A stretch of DNA of 64,000 nucleotides from positions 43,799 through 107,798 of the forward strand of contig WMKJ01000037.1 of NCBI GenBank assembly GCA_009733715.1, written 5' to 3'. The translations under genes were made by a program, and so were the position numbers. The notes under the pieces were generated by a model. That model ran no database searches. It had not been told where the DNA came from and saw nothing but the letters and a program-made list of their open reading frames with translations. This DNA is from Herpomyces periplanetae. Lineage: Eukaryota; Ascomycota; Laboulbeniomycetes; Herpomycetales; Herpomycetaceae. This document shows, in pieces, positions 32,530-43,434 of this stretch (its first letter is position 1; each line of letters starts with the position of its first letter).

Positions 32530-33597
32530 ATGGAAGTTGGAAAGTGGAAATTTTTAACTGAAGGGCAACACATCGGATTAGTTACGGCAAACTTTTCGGG
32601 TGGTCAGGTATGTTAATAAGTGATATTATGGGAAAGAGGATGTGAACTATTAATATGCTAATGTATATTAAAAATTTGATGGATGCATTTGAAGCCGAGA
32701 AAAGGTGTAGAAAAAGGACCACAGGCAGTTTTAGATGCGGGTTTATTACAGCAGTTACAAAATGATTTGGGATATATTGTAGAATATGATGGGGATTTAC
32801 TTGCAAGAGAGGATGAGTTATCATCGGAAAAGCCAGAAAAGGAGGAACAAGGTTTAGGAAAAATGAAAAATGGATTACTTGTGAGTAATGCAACCAGGAA
32901 GATCTGTGACCGAGTATATCAGTATATTCTATCTGGAAAATTTGCCTTAACAATTGGCGGAGATCATTCTATCGCTATCGGTAGTGTTTCCGGTGTATCA
33001 AAAGCTATGAGGGAAATGTATGGGAAAGAAATAAGCTTAGTTTGGGTTGATGCTCATGCAGATATTAATACACCCGAAAGTTCAGAGACGGGAAATGTTC
33101 ACGGAATGCCCGTAGCATTTTTAACGGGGATAGCCAAAGACAAGCGTGAACAATTATTCTCTTGGTTGACAAAAGAGTGTATGATTAATTTGAAAAAGCT
33201 TGTCTACATTGGCTTAAGATCTGTAGACCCGGGAGAACGGAATATCATTCGAGAGCAAAATATTAAAGCGTTTTCTATGCATGATATTGATCGTTATGGT
33301 ATTGGAAAAATAATGGATATGACATTAGAATGGATAGGTAAAGATACTCCAATTCATCTATCTTTTGATGTTGATTCACTAGATCCCATGTGGGCTCCTA
33401 GTACAGGTACACCAGTACGCGGTGGACTTACATTTCGCGAAGGTACCTTTATCACTGAAGTTCTCTCGAAAACGGGCAATTTAGTAGCCTTGGATTTAGT
33501 GGAAATCAATCCTCTTCTCGAGAGACAAGGTGCAGCTGATACAGCCAGAGCTGGGTGTTCCATTATAAGATGTGCACTCGGTGAGACGTTACTGTGA
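32530..33597 (+). CDS. CAR1: Arginase
   Basis: Two exons, join(32530..32607, 32695..33597), 326 residues. Hydrolyses arginine to ornithine and urea with a binuclear Mn centre. Exon 1 ends GLVTANFSGGQ and exon 2 begins PRKGVEKGPQAV, the classic substrate-entry segment, with a phase-0 GTATGT intron of 87 nt. All metal-ligand motifs are intact: GGDHSIAIGS (His), VWVDAHADINTP (Asp, His, Asp) and SFDVDSLDP (two Asp), followed by VALDLVEINPLL. A Lys/Glu-rich loop (SSEKPEKEEQGLGKMKNG) is slightly longer than usual. Its start lies 242 bp after the DNA glycosylase stop, on the same strand, with a TCACGTG near 32323. Confidence 0.95.
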
Positions 33598-34643
33598 AAA
33601 GCGGTTTCCAGCCTACCCTCCCACGTGCCTGAGAATTGAGAAGTTTCGCTCGATCAGGATAGAGCTACCGAGATGATACCAGACGAAATTTGAAGGTCAA
33701 GGGGGGAGAGTGGAGATTAGTGGGTCTGTTTCATCTGGTTTTTGCGTGACACTTTCCCATGTTAAACGGGTTGATACACCTATACAGTTTGAGGTCGTAA
33801 TTGCCAATTTGCATATTGATTTAAGCCAATCGGAAGTAATCAGTCATGTCGTACGGAAGGTGCGTGTTAACCACCAAGTTGATGAATTCACGATGGACGA
33901 TGAACGATGAACGATTAAAGTTTATTCAGTGTCAACGAGGATAGATTAACTTTTATTATTTGATTTGGTGAATTGGTCCAGGTGATGGTTGAGTGAATGA
34001 AATTCAGTGGCTCATACTTTTTCAAGGTATACAATTCCTTTACGACACCTTGTCATGAATCTTTATCTTGGGATGGTCTGGCTTCCTGAATATCCTTGAA
34101 GTGAACGTTTTAATTCCCGGGTGATCATGTTTCCTTTCAGCAACTTATGCTCTGTTTAACCCGAAAGTTTAATCACTTCTGCATGTGAATGGTCAATTTA
34201 CGAGCTAGCTGCTAGATCAATTATGCTGAATTTTACCCGGGCGCACTTCAGACTGATTATACGATGTGGGTGAACTGGGATAATTCACACATTTTTCCTC
34301 ATTGTGTTGAGTGAGAGGAAAAATTCGTATTGTCTTCTAAATAAATAACTCTTTACTTAAACGATTTATCGGATAAAGATTATATGATGGATCTAGGGAA
34401 ATGCCACTTAAGTATACATTTGATAAAGCTTCAAATCAACCGTTAACTTATTCATTACAAAACATTATAGACTTGAATTAAGCAGGTGTGAAATTTCAAA
34501 ATCAATCAGTGTGTTCAGCTAAACACAGGTCGCGGTGAAATCATCATTCCAGTGATTATAACTAGTTTATACCGTTACGCTCTTCACTTTATAAGTCTTC
34601 ACTAATTGTGGCCGGCAATACTCGAGTAGAAGCCTTGCTTGAA
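33598..34643. other. Intergenic region, 1 kb
   Basis: No supported gene. A 66-codon frame around 33710 lacks an ATG and a known relative. The region just upstream of the DUF6594 gene (34330-34600) is AT-rich. Nothing else seen. Confidence 0.4.
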
Positions 34644-36796
34644 ATGGAAATGGGAGCCTCTGCTTCTCAGCCGACATCTTGTAAAAGATATTCAATGGGG
34701 TCGCGTAAGGTTGAGTCGTCATTGGGGCCTGCGACATCATCAGCATCGCATGCTCATGGTATGGGAAATGGTAAATCATCAGGAAGGCTTGCCTCACCAC
34801 CTTTACATTCCAACGTTCAAAATTTAGATATTATGAACCTTTTTTCGTACATTGATTCTAGGGATGATCAACGAGAGTCCGGAAAGTTAACAGAGGGGCA
34901 CAACGCTATGGCCACCCAATCTTCCGTGTTTCCGAATAATCGGGAATACGCTAGATGCAATACAGGGACTTACTCTTCACGAAGTTCATCGAAAGGCCAA
35001 TCCAGTCAAAAGATTTTTCGCACTGAATGTAATAAATCATCCAAGGTTCGACAAAAGCAAAAACTGTCAGCGACAGAATTGGGATCCACGCATCAAGGGC
35101 GAGTTTATGAATCTAATAGAGCAAGAGAAAAATTTACACACCGTCAAACAGATCAATTTGCGCAAACATCATTTGATGGGAAGAATTTTCAGTCTTCAGA
35201 ACCACTTAACATATGGGATGTGGCATCACCAATGTCTAAATTATCATCGAAATCATCTGAATCGTCAATGAATAATTCGACTACACAATCAAGATCACAA
35301 TCCTCGTCACGATCATCACTACCCAACTCGATTAATGATGATGAGTTTTTTGATCCACCGAATTTCTCAAGTAATCATTTAACACATGACAAAACGGGTA
35401 ACCGGAATTCGACATCATCGGTTGACTCTACATTTCACGTTGAAACTGGACTATATGAAACAAGAACGGTGGAAGATGGATCACCTTTTCCATCGCCTTC
35501 ACCACCCGAATCATCGGTTAGCCAGTTGCACAAAGATATTGACGGACATGATGAACGAAAGCAGTACTACGGGAGTTCGGATATTTCGTACTATTCACCG
35601 GAACAAAATGTGCCGTGTCTGTCAGGTTTAGGTTACGATTACCTGTGCGATTCAACGAGTGGATCGTGTGATAATCCAATGGTTGTAAATGATCCACCTT
35701 TGACAGTAGACTCGAGCGTAGGTGGAATACGAGAGAATGGGGAATATGTAGGATACGATGGGCCGATATTTTGTCGAAGGTTTGAGTTCTTAACGCATTA
35801 TGCTCTGCTAAATTTACAAAGTGAACTTGATAACTTGGAGCAACAAGTATTGAGTATAAATGAACAATTGTCATCCGTGGAAACAGAGCATGGATCACGA
35901 AAACGAGTAGTTCGAGTGGGGAATTGTGGAGAAACGATTGACGAAATGGAAGATATAGGAAATGTAAATTCAAGTGAATTACAAGCACAGCGAGCTACGT
36001 TACTTGAACAAACGATTGGCAAGTTGAAGCAATACGGTATGTGACAGTTTACATGGAGAATAAGAGTGGGAAAAACGTAGGGGAAGGAGAACTAATAAGT
36101 GGATTAGATCGAATGATAGCGTATTACCAAAGGATTAATGATCGAAGAGTAATACCGAAAAATATGTTACAAACACTTACATTTCGACGATGGCTCAGTG
36201 GCACATTTCCATCGTATATTGTGAACAAGGGGTTCTTAAATCAATTTCACGATTTAATGCGCGTGGAAATGACGGATGAGAGTAAAAGGAACTACGAAGC
36301 ATGCGAGAATGGAAACAGTGGTAATGGCAACGATGAGGTTAAAATGGCATCTCTCATGAAAAAGTATGAACAATTATTTGAGTGTCCTGGGTATGGATCT
36401 CATCATTGTTCTAATCAACATGTACGTAACGCTAAAACGACGAGATGTTGGATTGACAACACGACGCAGCAACTTTTCAGCAAGTTTTGGGCTAATCAAA
36501 AGACTTGTACGATGACGGGCATGCTCGTGACATATGTGAGCATGATGATTGCAGTCTTGCTATGCGTGAATATTGTTACGACATCGATCTTCTTTTTCAT
36601 TGCTCTACGACGCCTTTCACAATCAACATCATTTGCGTATATCAGCATTGTCATGTTGATAAGCATAGCCGGTATTTATACGTTTAAGTTTCATTCATCA
36701 ACGATGATACAACATGAAGATATAAAATTACGAAGTAGTGGAGCAGGTATAGTGAAGGAAATTGTAAGATCAAACCCCGTGATACCTACATGTTAA
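34644..36796 (+). CDS. DUF6594-type membrane protein with long disordered N-terminus
   Basis: Two exons, join(34644..36036, 36108..36796), 693 residues from the first ATG (the frame is open 12 codons earlier from a GTG, so an upstream exon is possible). The first about 380 residues are Ser-rich and disordered. The conserved part begins at FCRRFEFLTHYALLNLQSELDNLEQQ, the arginine-phenylalanine start and coiled coil characteristic of fungal DUF6594 proteins; the 71-nt intron (GTATGT donor, TTAG acceptor) restores LKQY-DRMIAYYQRINDRR within it. The C-terminus has two predicted membrane spans (about MTGMLVTYVSMMIAVLLCV and FAYISIVMLISIAGIYTF), as the family usually shows. Function of the family is unknown. 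It suggests ascomycete (or dikaryan) origin. Confidence 0.75.
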
Positions 36797-37152
36797 CCTA
36801 TTTCGATTTTATGAGGAAAAGATTAAAAAATCCACCGATAAAACACAAATATTTAGCAAAACAATTCGATAAAACAGTATTTTTCCTCCCAAACGGCACG
36901 ATGAATGTTTTTAGTTCAATATCATGAGAATCTTTTCCCAACGAAATGTATAATACACCAACAGCATGACGTCAGAGTCACGGGAACAGTGTTGAGGAGT
37001 CACGTGCTGGAGTGTAGTGGAGGGGAAAAAATGAGCCAAGGTTAAGAGAAGATTTGGGATTGTGGAAGTTTAAGATGGTGAGTAGATGAGGATGAAGGTA
37101 TGAGAAATAAGGGTGAGATTGGAAGAAAGAGAGTGAAGAAGTCTTGTACAGA
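36797..37152. promoter_or_regulatory. Intergenic region upstream of LIN1-like gene
   Basis: 356 bp with TCACGTG at 37000-37006 and a purine-rich stretch after it. A small upstream exon for the next gene is possible (a GAAG then GTATGA donor-like site near 37096 and a TACAG acceptor just before the ATG), but not demonstrated. Confidence 0.4.
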
Positions 37153-38403
37153 ATGACGAGAAGCTTCCAGGATGGGGGAAAACGGGCTTACTCGAAATTT
37201 CATGCACGTTTTCCCGTAACGGTGGTTAAGGAGTGTATTAAGAGCGATGAAGATGGTGGCGGTTCAAAGGTTGAGAAGGGTGAGGGTGAAGGAGATGGAA
37301 GTGAGAGTGGGAGTGATGATGAAGAAGCGTTAAAATGGGCTAGTGTTGCAACGCAAAGACGAGAGAAACGTGGTGCAGTGCGCGTGTATGAATACGAAAC
37401 AGATAGCTCTGAAGGAGGATTGGATTATTGGGATGATGAACGACGGCGTAGGCAACGGCAGAAACGGAATAATGATTCTACTAATGATGAAGGTAACAAG
37501 GAAGTAAATGAGGAAGCTAGCGAAGATGAAGATATGTTTGCTACAGGAAAAGGAGATAGTGAAGAAGATGGCTACAAGGTAAAACCAAGAAATGAAAAGC
37601 GGCGTGTACGATTTGTTAAAGCGGATAAATTGATCGAAAAGGAAGAACAAGACGATGATGATGCGACAGAGTTAGCAAGGTTATCAAGTGAAAAGAATTA
37701 CGCCGTACATTGTAAAGCTGAAGAGAATAGTACAGAAAGAGGAGGGAGTAGTGCGGCGGGGGATGAGGATGAGGATGATGAAGGTAATGATGAGGACCGA
37801 GCCAGACTAGATCATGCTCTGGATCCAGAATTGGGAGCGGGAGCTAAACGAAAAAATGCACCTCGACTAGATGCGTTTAACATGAAAGCAGAAGAACGTG
37901 AAGGTGTATTTGATGAAGACGGAAACTTTTTACGCAAGGCAATAGATAGTGAAAGAGAGCACGATATCTGGCTGGAAGGTGTATCAAAACGAGAAATTCG
38001 TATAGCACGAGAAGCGCAAGAAAAGAGACGGAAAAGTGAAAGAGAGCAGGACCGTAAGGAGGATGAAATAGTAGTATCGGAATTGATTGGGGTGTTAATA
38101 AAAAATTTGAATTTTGGAGAAACACCCGTTGAAGCTTTAGCCAAGCTAGGACGAGCCAAGGAACCATTTATGGGAAGAAACCGCTGGGCAAAGAAGAAAA
38201 CCAAGGTTAAACAATGCGAACCTGTCGTGGACTCGGATAAAGTTATCATGATAAAACGGCAAATTGAAGAGGTAACACATGCAGCCAGTTTATTGCTAGT
38301 CCGTGGATTTACTCAGGTGTATGAAAGTGAACGAGAAATTTTAATGAGGTGGTTTGAAAGAGAAACCGGTGAAATTTGGAAAGATGCGGGAGAAAGTAAT
38401 TAA
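37153..38403 (+). CDS. LIN1/CD2BP2-like U5 snRNP protein without GYF domain
   Basis: 416 residues from ATG 37153. Homologue of Lin1/CD2BP2 (U5-52K), a U5 snRNP-associated protein. The acidic, Lys-rich N-terminal half ends in the diagnostic block APRLDAFNMKAEEREG and VFDEDGNFLRKAIDS, followed by DIWLEGVSKREIRIAREAQE. Next come the helical ETPVEALAKLG segment and FTQVYESEREILMRWFERET. Known family members then carry a C-terminal GYF domain (W-x-Y...GPF/Y...GYF) that binds proline-rich Dib1/U5-15K or Prp8-associated partners; here the frame stops at GEIWKDAGESN and the next gene, on the other strand, ends only 13 bp later, leaving no space for that domain. Loss of the GYF domain is therefore likely. 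An upstream exon may exist. Confidence 0.85.
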   Translation: MTRSFQDGGKRAYSKFHARFPVTVVKECIKSDEDGGGSKVEKGEGEGDGSESGSDDEEALKWASVATQRREKRGAVRVYEYETDSSEGGLDYWDDERRRRQRQKRNNDSTNDEGNKEVNEEASEDEDMFATGKGDSEEDGYKVKPRNEKRRVRFVKADKLIEKEEQDDDDATELARLSSEKNYAVHCKAEENSTERGGSSAAGDEDEDDEGNDEDRARLDHALDPELGAGAKRKNAPRLDAFNMKAEEREGVFDEDGNFLRKAIDSEREHDIWLEGVSKREIRIAREAQEKRRKSEREQDRKEDEIVVSELIGVLIKNLNFGETPVEALAKLGRAKEPFMGRNRWAKKKTKVKQCEPVVDSDKVIMIKRQIEEVTHAASLLLVRGFTQVYESEREILMRWFERETGEIWKDAGESN

Positions 38404-38416
38404 CAAAGAGGAAATA

Positions 38417-39274
38417 TTATGATGATCTTCCATGTTTCTTATTAGATCGACCCAGTGAAATCATGACATGATGATCATCGTAACATGGAAAAGAGAATTG
38501 CCGAAAAGGTGACTGATGAGCAGAAGATGTAGCAATTCCTGGCATTGAACGTCTCTGATACGCGTGAAATGTCGATTCTTGATTCAAAACTCGATCCGCC
38601 AACAAAAGCGTATCAAAAATTTGACGATAATTTGGATCGCGATCTCGATCACGAGATGAGGCGGTGCGAGCGGGAGACAGGTCACGGGACCGCGCGGCTG
38701 CGGCGCCGCGGGTCCGGGCAGTGGCGGTGCAGGGATGGTCATGTCTGGAGAGGCTTCTGATCATGTGATTAACGTGGTCGCGGTTCTTTTTGATGCGACC
38801 GCGCAATCGTTTGCGTTCTTCGCGCAAGTTCATGTTATCGAGTTGAAGAGAGCGATTAGTATGGATGGTGTTAAGTAACATTTGATATAATTGTTCGTTT
38901 TCTTGCTTGAGCAATGTGTATTGTTGATCATGATCTCGGGTACGTGATAAATTTCCCTTATGATCGTAAAAACCTTCGCGATACTTTAGGCAATCTTTTA
39001 AAACTTCCACTTCACGTTCAATCATTGTTAACTCAACTGCCATTCTATTAGCAGTCTCTGAGCTATTAATGGCTAACAAGTTATACTTATGTTTGCTTTG
39101 TGCAGCAGAAATACGCGCTTCGCGTAATTCTCGTGAAATCTGTATAGTAATTCCTCGTAATTCTTGAATGGAGGCGTTACCAATTTTGGAAATATATTCA
39201 TCATCTGTATTTGCATCTTGATCAGATGTTTTGCTCCATAGGTCTGAGTTCCCCGTTGAGTTTGATGTATTCAT
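38417..39274 (-). CDS. Uncharacterised coiled-coil protein
   Basis: 285 residues from an ATG. Two coiled-coil segments are evident: ASIQELRGITIQISRELREA (about residues 33-52, continuing with TANRMAVELTMIEREVEVLK) and the stretch from LLKQENEQLYQMLLNTI to MNLREERKRLRGRI (about 120-165). These are followed by a short basic, Arg/Ala-rich disordered region (TRGAAAARSRDLSPARTASS) and a Ser/His-rich tail. I do not recognise the family; spindle pole, septin or motor adaptors share such architecture but nothing here is specific. The stop codon faces the stop of the LIN1-like gene with 13 bp between, so the 3' ends must overlap. Confidence 0.7.
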   Translation of the reverse strand: MNTSNSTGNSDLWSKTSDQDANTDDEYISKIGNASIQELRGITIQISRELREARISAAQSKHKYNLLAINSSETANRMAVELTMIEREVEVLKDCLKYREGFYDHKGNLSRTRDHDQQYTLLKQENEQLYQMLLNTIHTNRSLQLDNMNLREERKRLRGRIKKNRDHVNHMIRSLSRHDHPCTATARTRGAAAARSRDLSPARTASSRDRDRDPNYRQIFDTLLLADRVLNQESTFHAYQRRSMPGIATSSAHQSPFRQFSFPCYDDHHVMISLGRSNKKHGRSS

Positions 39275-40975
39275 ACTGTGCTCAAATTAACCTAATCCTC
39301 TCGGTGACTATTTCTTCCGATGTGAACCTTTCGGGAACTAGGCGTACCGTGATTTATCTTGCGCGCGCGCGCGTGAACGCGCGTAAGAAATAATGTGTAG
39401 TTGTGTATAAGTGTAGACGTAAACGTATACGTGAATTTAAGTGAGTATTCAATAAATAGCCTTGTACCGCGTAAGATCGTTCAAAGTATTAACTGTTGTA
39501 ACGTGTGGTGTATTAATTTTACTTCAGGCTAACCTTAGGTTAAATTCGGCCGGGTCATTCGATGCCATAGAGACACACTCACGCGCCTGCGCCAACTCCA
39601 GCGCACACTGAACAAAAAACTGCTACAACCAGACCCCCGTTCGCGTTTTCAATGCTCTGCTCACTTGATCGTTCGCCCGATTGATCTTTAGCCAGTCCTG
39701 CCATCGGGAAACTTGAATTAATCAAACCTAATACGTATGAGCCAATCATATCACTATTCAAGGCGAACGGAACCCAGACTCACTAAATTAACCACCCATT
39801 TGAATACACAAACCTCACAGATAAAATATTTCATTGTACCTATCACCAACCTTTAATATCCCCATCTTTTACTAAATTAACAAACCCTCCAATTCTCACT
39901 TCTTTTTCCTCCTCGTCTACCCGTCCCCGGCTTCCACGTGACGTAATCACGTGTCACACCCCAATAGGTGTGTGTGTGCGGTTCGAGTAGACGTGATTTT
40001 GCGCGCAACGAATTTAGTTTTTACGATGTTATTTTATTTATGCTTCCAGTAAGATGTGTTTGCTTGAGCGATAAGTCATTCGTTGAATTAATTTAATTGC
40101 ACGTGTGTCATTTTGTGTTGCTGGTTTTTCCGGCATTCGTATCCTTCCCCCACTCTCCAACACTACACTTTTCCATGGAGGGGGATAAACCTTGGAGATT
40201 TTTATCTCTTGTCTAATATATAAATTATCAAAAAAGATACTCTTCTATACGTTAATTTAAATACGGCGCTTTGCTTGATAAATCATGCTATATCCGATCC
40301 ATGAATTGATAATTTTTTACTATTTCATGGTTACCCAGTTAATTCACAATTTTATCCATTTCTACTAGCTCCGGTAGAACTGTTTTTTCGGTGCTACTCA
40401 TACGTTCATTCTCTCCGCATCTTTATTACCCGTAATATCAAGTACAAATCCGCACGTGAATTCTCCCTACTAGGAATCCTGTTATATCTTACACCATTTT
40501 AGTGCGCTTGTGCATAACTATTTACCAAACTATTTCCATGTCTCCTCCCGTAATCTTCTCCAAGCTTTCCTTACCCCTTCCCGTTACTTTCGCTGGGTAA
40601 TTCCCACTTCCCCTAACGACCTGAGAGTAATGGTCCATTTTACTACCTTGAACAAATCTTCTGCCACCTACTCTGTCCATACATCTACACAATCATCACC
40701 AGACCATTCCTTACACTTCCACCACCCTCTCTACCCACAAACTTTCACCATCTCTCCAGCCACACACATGCCATCATGCTTATATAATTGCACTGCCACA
40801 AGGGCATTGGATTCGGCAATTTTTGAGGGTCGGAAAGGATTAATTCTCTTGAAATGATGTCGAATATTGATCAAAGCAGTTTTACCACTAACGGTGTGCC
40901 TTGATACTCTGCGCGTGAGCCTGGCTAGAGTTCGTGGTAATTTGTCTACTTATTGTATAAGTTAGGTTGATCGAA
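39275..40975. promoter_or_regulatory. Divergent intergenic region, 1.7 kb, with GC alternation and E-boxes
   Basis: No gene that I can support. At 39361-39382 the plus strand alternates G and C (GCGCGCGCGCGCG) and then reads TGAACGCGCG. Two E-boxes occur at 39935-39941 (CACGTGA) and 39947-39953 (TCACGTG). A possible exon on the minus strand (39579-39761, ending at a GTGAGT donor-like site) was considered and not accepted. Near 40140-40860 the plus strand is C/T-rich, as seen before BUD31. Confidence 0.45.
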
Positions 40976-41512
40976 ATGGCGGCATCTCGGTTTGCTAAGA
41001 GTCGTAAACCCATTCCTGCCGGCTTCGAAGATATCGAAGATATTTTACTCGAATTTGCAAATCGTATGAAAGAAGTTGAAAATGAATCCACCGAGGGCAA
41101 AAAACGCTACGAAACGACCTGGCCTATTTTTCAAATCTCGCATCAACGTTAGCTAAACTATCCTCTATATGTATACATTAACGTAGCATACCTTTACGCC
41201 AATTTTCACTGATGCTAACGATTGGTATGATCAGGCTCACGATACATTTACGATTTATACTACAAGCATGAAGCTATATCGCGAGAACTCTATGACTACC
41301 TATTGAATAATGGCTACGCGGATAGAAATCTTATTGCCAAGTGGAAAAAGCAAGGCTACGAAAAACTTTGCTGTTTACGTTGCATTCAATCAAACGAGAC
41401 AAACTTTCGCGCTACGTGCATTTGTCGAGTCCCAAAAGATCAACTTAAAGAGGAACATATAATCCGCTGTGTTAACTGCGGCTGTCTGGGTTGCGCATCC
41501 GGGGACTTATAA
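40976..41512 (+). CDS. BUD31: Pre-mRNA splicing factor Bud31 (G10 family)
   Basis: Two exons, join(40976..41147, 41235..41512), 149 residues. Bud31/Cwc14 belongs to the activated spliceosome (Prp19-associated complex). Exon 1 has [20 protein letters not shown] and the WPIF segment ending HQR; the intron (GTTAGC donor, phase 1, ATCAG acceptor) rejoins [20 protein letters not shown]. Then come the hallmark blocks [20 protein letters not shown] and [10 protein letters not shown], and the Cys-rich end [10 protein letters not shown], which binds three zincs. Length and Cys count are normal. The stop faces RFA2 at 358 bp. Confidence 0.95.
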
Positions 41513-41870
41513 TCTTAAACTTCACCTTGCCTTTTGCTTAACCAGGACGTGCTCGTCAATACATTGTCGGTACAATTGTTCGCCATTACTACTTAACACA
41601 TACATACATTTTAGAACTTATAATCCGGTCATGAAAATTTGCGTTTAAAGATTATCGAACAAGTTAATAAATCATTTGACCTACGCGGGACCCGCTGTCC
41701 CGGTAGGTAATCAATGTTATCAAGGCAACCTATATGCGTTAACGTCTCATGAATTTACCGGAGAATTCGGGCAAATAAGTCCGTTAAATTGTTCACTTGT
41801 CATATTAAACGTTTACACCAGTCAAAGTACACACTTGAACCTGTTGACCTACCAGTAAACGTGAGCAAAG
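41513..41870. other. Convergent intergenic region
   Basis: 358 bp between BUD31 and RFA2 stops. A 60-codon frame (41676-41858) lacks similarity. Nothing else seen. Confidence 0.4.
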
Positions 41871-43006
41871 TTAAGTTAACACTGCCCACGTTTCATCATC
41901 GATTGTTGAGTATATTAAACCGAGCTGACAAAGTTCCTCGGTCGCCAGGCGAATCTCGGATATACTAGCTTGTAACCTATGAGTTATCTCCTGATTGTGT
42001 AAACCTTGGGGTAACTGTGTTGATTTAAGTAATGCTAATACTTTCTTCGCTACTTGACTAATATTAGGTAAAGACGGTTGCTTTGGTTCTATCCTTTGTG
42101 GAATCGCATTGCCATTCATGGATCGATTATTGTTTGGTATGCCAGCGTATGAATCGCCCGTGTAAGGTTTACCTTGTCCTGGATACGATTGACCATGTGT
42201 ACTCATGCCCCCCGTTGTTAAGTTTCCATTTCCCGACTGTGTGGTGACGGGAACCAGTGGACCACGAGTAAAGTATAAATGGGTAGCCGTAGCATCAAGT
42301 AAATGGTACAATACTTCATTTAGATCTTTTACCGGTCGAATTGATAGTGCGTGAACATGGCGACGCATGTTAAATTCACGCAATTGACCGTATATGCGTG
42401 CGTACATATTCTCTGTTAGATTTGACATTCCGTTATGGTCATCTCCCTCCAATTCCTGTCGGTCTCCGTCAGACCAAAACATTACTTCTATACGACCCGT
42501 GCCATCTTCCACTTGATAGTTTATCTTTGTAGTTTGTGATGACATGTTGCGAATCTGCGCTACCAGTGTTATATACCCAATATCCTCCCCATCAATCTTA
42601 TAACTATCATCACCTGTCATATTGCGTGCTTCCAAAAGTTGTTTTATCGTTACAGGTCTTAGAATATCCCTTGCTGAACCCTATTTTAAGCATTATAACG
42701 GTTAATTGCAAATTATTGTATCCTTTGGCACCCAAAATTTGACCCTGAAATATGCTTAAATCCAAGTGATACATCAATTCACCTTAGTTGTACTGCCCGG
42801 AGTCTGTTGGCTACCGCCCATCACAAAACCTCCACCTGCATCGCCGCCGTCAATCCCATTTCTCATAACGACTCCGCCCCCACCACCACCACCACCACCA
42901 CCACCACCGCTGCCGTAACCATAACCATATCCATAATCTAATAGAGTTCCAAGTTAGCGATCATCCATAATACAGCTTTAAAACAGTCAAATTAACATTT
43001 ACCCAT
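41871..43006 (-). CDS. RFA2: Replication protein A 32-kDa subunit, with a 4-nt first exon
   Basis: Modelled as complement(join(41871..42680, 42783..42937, 43003..43006)), 322 residues. RPA2 binds ssDNA as part of the RPA heterotrimer. Exon 1 is just ATGG (start codon plus one nucleotide); intron 1 (GTAAAT donor, GCTAAC branch, TTAG acceptor) then gives M-DYGYGYGYGSGG. Exon 2 encodes a poly-Gly tract and GSQQTPGSTTK. Intron 2 ends at AATAG and exon 3 begins GSARDILRPVTIKQLLEA, the family start, followed by the OB fold (IGYITLVAQIRNMSSQTTKI, YQVEDGTGRIEVMFWSDGD) and a C-terminal winged helix (GLHNQEITHRLQ ... LGLIYSTIDDETW). The N-terminal Gly/Tyr region replaces the usual Ser-rich phosphorylation region. 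Confidence 0.85.
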
Positions 43007-43434
43007 TGCACCGTTGTAGTAAGTTGGTCCGAAACAAACCTAAATGTGCACAGGGGAGAGGGAGTACGCAAACAATGTGCCGTTAACTTGTGCACGAAAA
43101 TGTAACGAGACCAACAAGAGTTAAACCTGATACGCCTAAAGAAACACTTCCCTACACGACGCCCTTGCAAGCCAAAGTCTAACGAACTTTGACCGTTTCG
43201 TTTCCCAAACGCGCTTCCAAAACCTAAAGTTTTTGCGGCATCATTCTTAAACACGTGACGGGCAACAGAAGACGATTAGTAAGTAGTCATGTGGACAATT
43301 TTCCGATATGGATTTGGATTTGTGGAAAGGAATTGGGAAAATTTGCCCGTAAAGATAATTTCTTCATAATGCATTTTTAAGTTTTACCGATTAAATTTTC
43401 GTGTTACTGGGTAAACTAAATTAAGTTGTGCTTG
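43007..43434. promoter_or_regulatory. Divergent promoter RFA2 / DBP10
   Basis: 428 bp with a CACGTGA element at 43252-43258. A 97-codon minus-strand frame through this region begins with GTG and overlaps the RFA2 first exon; it has no similarity and was rejected. Confidence 0.5.

Noticed and set aside
39579-39761. 60-codon minus-strand frame ending near a GTGAGT donor-like site
   Set aside because: No following exon could be joined and the composition is not distinctive.
42961-43254. 97-codon minus-strand frame upstream of RFA2
   Set aside because: It begins with GTG and covers the RFA2 first exon and intron; the RFA2 splice model explains the region better.
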